Position numbers and translations under genes: made by a program. Source: DASUFH01 sp036274645 (GTDB taxonomy: Bacteria; Acidobacteriota; Terriglobia; 20CM-2-55-15). Taken from it: a stretch of DNA of 8,164 nt. The stretch covers positions 1 through 8,164 of the forward strand of contig DASUFH010000104.1 of NCBI GenBank assembly GCA_036274645.1, given 5' to 3'. The notes beneath the pieces were generated by a model that searched no databases, was not told the origin of the DNA, and saw nothing but the letters and a program-made list of their open reading frames with translations. Below, piece after piece: positions 5,474-8,164 of this stretch. The stretch's first letter is position 1, and every line of letters begins with the position of its first letter.

Positions 5474-5860
5474 CTACCGAACAGTTCCGCCCCAGTGATA
5501 TCCATCCGAAGGGCGGTCCAGAGACCGCAACAGCATCCGATGATCTTCCGGATCGCGGCCCGGCGCGCCGGTGATCTTGACCTTGTCGCCGGTCTTGAGC
5601 GTGTAGCGGTTGACTCCGGATTCCGTCAACTGGGTCACGCCACCCCACTCACACCCCCACTTGGTCTTCTTGCCATCCTTGTCGGTGACTTCCACCGTCA
5701 CAAAGGAGTGCGGATTGCGAATACTGAACTCCACCAGCGTCCCTTCAATGGATATCACCTTGTCTTCCACATACGTTCCGGCAAAGGAATGGTGCGCATA
5801 CGCGGAAACCCCGGACAAGAGCGCGCCGCCGAGCAAAAGGACCAACAATTTCGATTTCAT
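5474..5860 (-). CDS. DUF6152 family exported protein
   Basis: The product has 128 aa. ATG 5860 follows a strong ribosome-binding site (GGAGGGGA) and starts a standard signal peptide (MKSKLLVLLLGGALLSGVSAYA, about 1-22, read in two parts: a basic start, then a hydrophobic core). The longer frame to 5944 adds an unlikely N-terminus. The mature protein begins HHSFAGTY and has the features I know from DUF6152: the HHSF start, a strand ISIEGTLVEFSIRNPHSFVTV (37-57), KWGCEWGG (67-74), and LKTGDKVKITGAPGRD (88-103) near the end. The family is small, probably of OB-like beta fold, exported, and without known function. It lies third in the operon, 95 bp after the MBL-fold gene and 19 bp before the glycine-rich gene. 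Confidence 0.9.
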   Translation of the reverse strand: MKSKLLVLLLGGALLSGVSAYAHHSFAGTYVEDKVISIEGTLVEFSIRNPHSFVTVEVTDKDGKKTKWGCEWGGVTQLTESGVNRYTLKTGDKVKITGAPGRDPEDHRMLLRSLDRPSDGYHWGGTVR

Positions 5861-5955
5861 GGTCTCCCCTCCAAAACAGGATTCTCCAGGTCTTAAGAAG
5901 TCTAGCGCCACCCGAATGGCCGCCACAATTCCGCCGCCACACATTTGACGGCAGG

Positions 5956-6999
5956 TCAGGGCTTCTCGCTCAGGTTTTTATAAATGGCTTCAACAAACAT
6001 ATCCGCCGTCCAGGCCGGATTCCGATTCCACCGCGGATCATACTCGTAGGTCACCTTGGCCGCCTTGATCTGCGCGAGTGACTGTCCCTTATCCATGAGC
6101 TTCTGGACCCGGTTCCGGATGATCGTGACCATATCCCGGTACTCGAGCAGGTCGTGTTCGTCTCCAATCCGGCCGTGGCCGGGGACCACCATGGTGCCAC
6201 CTTCCTGCAGGTGCCGGGGCACGGTGATATTGAGGCCCTTGTTCAGACCTTCAATGATGCCGTTGATTGTGCCACCGTGCTCCAGGTCGATGACCGGGTA
6301 GCTGGCCTCATTGAAGAGTTCCCCCATGACCAGCACGTCGGACTTGCGGAAGAACACCATGCTATCCCCGTCGGTGTTGGCATTGGGGACATGCATGATG
6401 ATCACGGCCTCGTCATTCAGAAAGAGGTCCTTACCCTTGGTCCCATCCGAAAAAACAGAAGGGTAACTCGTGTCCACCGGCCAGCGGCCCACCGGAACCT
6501 TTTCGGGACCGAGGTCGGTCATGATGCCGAGCAGATTGGGGTGAGCAATCGACGTCGCCACATTGGCGCGCCCACCAACGCCCGGTCCGGACTGATTCAG
6601 TCGCCCGGCGCTGACAATGGTTTCGTTGCCCCCGGTGTGATCCTCGAAGTACGTGGTGTTAATGACCACACGGATGGGCTCAGGCGACAGTTCCTTGATG
6701 GTGGCAAGAACCTTGTCGGCCATCTGGGCGTAACCGGTGTCGACCACCAATGCGCCGTCAGCGCCGACCTGCGTCACGATGTTACCGCCGGCGCCGGCAA
6801 TCAGATAGACGTTCGTCTTGTTGAACCCCTGAATCTTCAGGGTCTCGATCTTCAGGTTGGCAAAACCCGGGGTTCCCGGCCTGGGAAGCATTCTCTGGGC
6901 GGGGGTGCGCACCTGAGCCGCCGTGGGATTCGTGACTGTGGCCACCACCGCAACCGCAATCGCGGCCGCGAGCGAGGCTTTAATCGCTACTCTCGTCAT
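5956..6999 (-). CDS. Exported metallo-beta-lactamase-fold protein with degenerate zinc site
   Basis: The product has 347 aa, with a signal peptide at about 1-28 (PTAA, then QVRTP). The fold is recognisable: NVYLIAGAGGNIVTQVGADGALVVDTGY (63-90), with the usual strand pair and Asp87; NTTYFEDHTGGNE (114-126) in the place of the zinc motif; NANTDGD (206-212); VLVMGELFNE (222-231); and VVPGHG (271-276). Active relatives have His-X-His-X-Asp-His. Here the first two are Thr116 and Phe118, and only Asp120 and His121 remain. The third histidine is Asn208, the bridging Asp position is Glu227, and the last His275 is kept. It therefore probably binds one metal or none, and hydrolase activity is doubtful. 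The ATG has GAGGAA 11 nt upstream. It is 21 bp after the previous gene, clearly in the same operon. Confidence 0.9.
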   Translation of the reverse strand: MTRVAIKASLAAAIAVAVVATVTNPTAAQVRTPAQRMLPRPGTPGFANLKIETLKIQGFNKTNVYLIAGAGGNIVTQVGADGALVVDTGYAQMADKVLATIKELSPEPIRVVINTTYFEDHTGGNETIVSAGRLNQSGPGVGGRANVATSIAHPNLLGIMTDLGPEKVPVGRWPVDTSYPSVFSDGTKGKDLFLNDEAVIIMHVPNANTDGDSMVFFRKSDVLVMGELFNEASYPVIDLEHGGTINGIIEGLNKGLNITVPRHLQEGGTMVVPGHGRIGDEHDLLEYRDMVTIIRNRVQKLMDKGQSLAQIKAAKVTYEYDPRWNRNPAWTADMFVEAIYKNLSEKP

Positions 7000-7020
7000 A
7001 AATTCAGTACTTCCTCGTCC

Positions 7021-7899
7021 TTATTGTGCGGGTCTCACCGCTTTAGGCAGGTCCTTCATCTTCTTTCGGAACTCGGGATACATTGTGGCCGCGCCACCCA
7101 ATGCCGCTTCCAGGGGAAGGTTGTTTTCAGCGGCGTAGTCGCTGAGCCAGGGGTTTTCGCCAGGCATGAAACTGGGAACCGTGCCGCGAGGACGTTCCGT
7201 TTCCTCGATGTATTCACAGGGCCAGAACCGGGAGGCATTCTGATTGCCGGGATTGTAGTCCTCACTCTTGATCAACGGTTCTTCCAGATAGATGGGATCC
7301 TCCGCCACGCTGATGTGAGTGAGCAGGTTGCCGTGCCTCACGTAGTGTTCCATGACCGTCATCTCATCGCTCGAGGGGATGCCGTTGCGGCGATGCCATC
7401 CCTGTTTGATATGAGTCGTCGTCACCGTCAGCATCGACCCGTCGAAAACACCGGTCGAGAATCCCTGCCACGTGTGGGGAGCGTACTCCGAGGGGTGCGC
7501 CCGGCCATCCATCCAGATCGTCCGATCCTGTTCGTAGGTGTTGATGTATTCATGCAGGGCAATCAGCTTGTTCGTGCCGGGCTCCCGTTCTTCGGTAATC
7601 CACATCTGCATTGGCCCGCGGTGAATGTACGCCACCGTGTGCACCTGGCACTGGTGCTCGGGAACCGACAGCCGGCCGGGGCTCCAGGAAAGCGCCCACT
7701 TCCGCGCATAATCGTTGATCGGAATACCCAGGTAGTCCACCAGGCTGGGCCCGGCCAGACGCTCCGGATTATCTTCCGCCTGAATGTTGGGGCTCCAGGC
7801 CCCGACGAAAAGTTCCGCCTGGGCAAATGCCGGCGCGCTGATCAGCATGACAGCCGCCAGCAAGGCGATTCTCACCACGACGCGTTTTGCGTTGCGCAT
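7021..7899 (-). CDS. Exported protein of a widespread acidobacterial family of unknown function
   Basis: The product has 292 aa. ATG 7899 has GGAG 5 nt upstream and starts a signal peptide (MRNAKRVVVR, then a hydrophobic run, cleavage near APAFAQA, 22-28). The frame is open to 8001, but that extension is not signal-like and runs through the likely promoter. Conserved blocks are DYLGIPINDYAR (55-66), PEHQCQVHT (80-88), IWMDGRAHPSE (128-138), TWQGFSTGVFDG (143-154), LTVTTTHIKQGWHRRNGIPSSD (157-178, read in two parts), EHYVRHGNLL (184-193), AEDPIYLEEPLI (199-210) and LEAALGGAATMYPEF (263-277). I recognise this pattern from many acidobacterial genomes, always annotated hypothetical. The middle-to-late part is paralogous to the glycine-rich gene at the end of the operon. 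It is the first gene of the four; its substrate is unknown. Confidence 0.88.
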   Translation of the reverse strand: MRNAKRVVVRIALLAAVMLISAPAFAQAELFVGAWSPNIQAEDNPERLAGPSLVDYLGIPINDYARKWALSWSPGRLSVPEHQCQVHTVAYIHRGPMQMWITEEREPGTNKLIALHEYINTYEQDRTIWMDGRAHPSEYAPHTWQGFSTGVFDGSMLTVTTTHIKQGWHRRNGIPSSDEMTVMEHYVRHGNLLTHISVAEDPIYLEEPLIKSEDYNPGNQNASRFWPCEYIEETERPRGTVPSFMPGENPWLSDYAAENNLPLEAALGGAATMYPEFRKKMKDLPKAVRPAQ

Positions 7900-7947
7900 T
7901 TCTACTCCAAAGCCGCATGACGCAGCTGATGTCAAAGTGCGCGGAAT

Positions 7948-7976
7948 CTTATAACGATTTAACAAATGAAGTCCAA
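7948..7976 (-). promoter_or_regulatory. Candidate promoter of the exported operon
   Basis: On the minus strand, TTGGAC (7971-7976) is separated by exactly 17 nt from TATAAG (7948-7953), which matches the -10 consensus at 5 of 6 positions. The -35 match is weak (3 of 6), but the spacer is AT-rich in a GC-rich region. A start near 7941 would give a leader of about 42 nt to ATG 7899. Confidence 0.45.
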
Positions 7977-8041
7977 GCAAAGTTGGCCCGGGTGTGGACA
8001 CGCCTCCATGCCGCCAAGGGGGGGCTGTTCCCTTCCCCCGG

Positions 8042-8085
8042 TTGTCCGATGTGCGCTGGCTGTTGTCCGATGTGTAATGGACTTG
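8042..8085 (+). repeat. Single copy of the arm of the 4104-4258 element
   Basis: These 44 bases match the left arm (4108-4151) and the reverse complement of the right arm at about 38 of 44 positions each. The shared core is GCTGGCTGTTGTCCGA and GTGTAATGGAC. Inside the copy, TTGTCCGATGTG occurs twice (8042-8053, 8063-8074), 21 bp apart. CTTACCCATTGAC follows (8091-8103), as CTTACCCCATTGAC does after the left arm at 4157-4170, so homology extends past the arm. Confidence 0.75.
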
Positions 8086-8095
8086 TCGGACTTAC

Positions 8096-8151
8096 CCATT
8101 GACCCGCTGACCCGCTGACCCGCTGATCCGCTCATCCATTGATCCATTGAC
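8096..8151. repeat. Seven-unit 8-bp tandem repeat
   Basis: Seven consecutive units fit CC(A/G)(C/T)TGA(C/T): CCATTGAC, CCGCTGAC twice, CCGCTGAT, CCGCTCAT, CCATTGAT, CCATTGAC. Another CCATTG starts at 8159 and reaches the window end, so the array may continue. The same unit occurs twice (4163-4178) in the centre of the 155-bp element. Confidence 0.85.
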
Positions 8152-8164
8152 CAGTAAGCCATTG

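Larger units (their letters stand above)
7977..8164. other. Intergenic region with repeat sequences up to the window edge
   Basis: No convincing gene is present. The stretch holds a G-run/C-run pair (8018-8024 and 8035-8039), a lone copy of the 48-bp arm (8042-8085) and an 8-bp tandem repeat (8096-8151). The open frame on the minus strand (7959-8162) only translates these repeats. Confidence 0.7.

Noticed and set aside
4904..5896. Plus-strand frames coding for poly-proline proteins
   Set aside because: They are the complement of the glycine codons of the minus-strand gene (GGN read backwards gives Pro codons). They have no ribosome-binding site or independent support.
6154..7920. 588-aa open frame on the plus strand opposite two exported-protein genes
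   Set aside because: It lies antisense to two genes with signal peptides, conserved blocks and ribosome-binding sites. Its product is His/Arg/Gly/Val-rich without any domain, as expected for a complement frame in GC-rich DNA.
7900..8001. Longer N-terminus for the 292-aa exported protein
   Set aside because: The internal ATG has a good ribosome-binding site followed at once by a signal peptide; the extension overlaps the best promoter candidate.
7959..8162. 67-aa minus-strand frame near the window end
   Set aside because: It translates the solo repeat arm and the 8-bp array; the composition is purely repeat-derived.

Overview
The window looks like ordinary chromosomal DNA from a GC-rich, soil-type bacterium, most likely an acidobacterium (Vicinamibacteria or Solibacter-like). 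This rests on remembered family distribution: the exported DUF6152 protein, the paralogous exported proteins beside it, the degenerate metallo-beta-lactamase-fold protein, and the DoxX and DUF6644-like membrane proteins are combinations I associate with Acidobacteriota. No search was run. Almost every protein carries a signal peptide or several membrane segments, so this is mainly a cell-envelope and secretome region.

Layout. (1) 15-132 is a 118-bp interrupted palindrome, followed after 14 bp by tRNA-Arg(CCU) at 147-220. Fifteen bases after the tRNA starts a DoxX-like membrane protein (236-1432) whose start codon has no Shine-Dalgarno sequence. (2) Tail to tail with it is a small exported beta-rich protein (1436-1948, minus). 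(3) Divergent from that, behind an operator-like dyad, is a plus-strand cluster: a 205-aa DUF6644-like membrane protein (2099-2716), a 320-aa membrane protein whose C-terminal half repeats the same module (2757-3719), and a candidate 29-aa single-membrane-span peptide (3750-3839). (4) 3840-4389, between convergent operons, holds no convincing gene but is dense in hairpins and repeats, including a 155-bp inverted-repeat element with 48-bp arms (43/48 matching). (5) 7899 down to 4390 is a four-gene minus-strand operon of exported proteins: a 292-aa protein, a metallo-beta-lactamase-fold protein that has lost most zinc ligands, a DUF6152 protein, and a glycine-rich distant paralog of the first gene. 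(6) 7977-8164 contains another copy of the 48-bp arm and an 8-bp tandem repeat, so related repeats bracket the exported operon.

How the genes may work together. The exported operon makes four proteins that probably act in the periplasm or outside the cell. Two are paralogs, one is a probable non-canonical MBL fold, and none has a known substrate. The plus-strand cluster makes three membrane proteins, two sharing a module with conserved intramembrane histidines, which suggests a small membrane complex, possibly heme-binding or redox-linked. Most start codons were moved inward from the longest reading frame because an internal ATG has a clear ribosome-binding site and a signal peptide directly after it.
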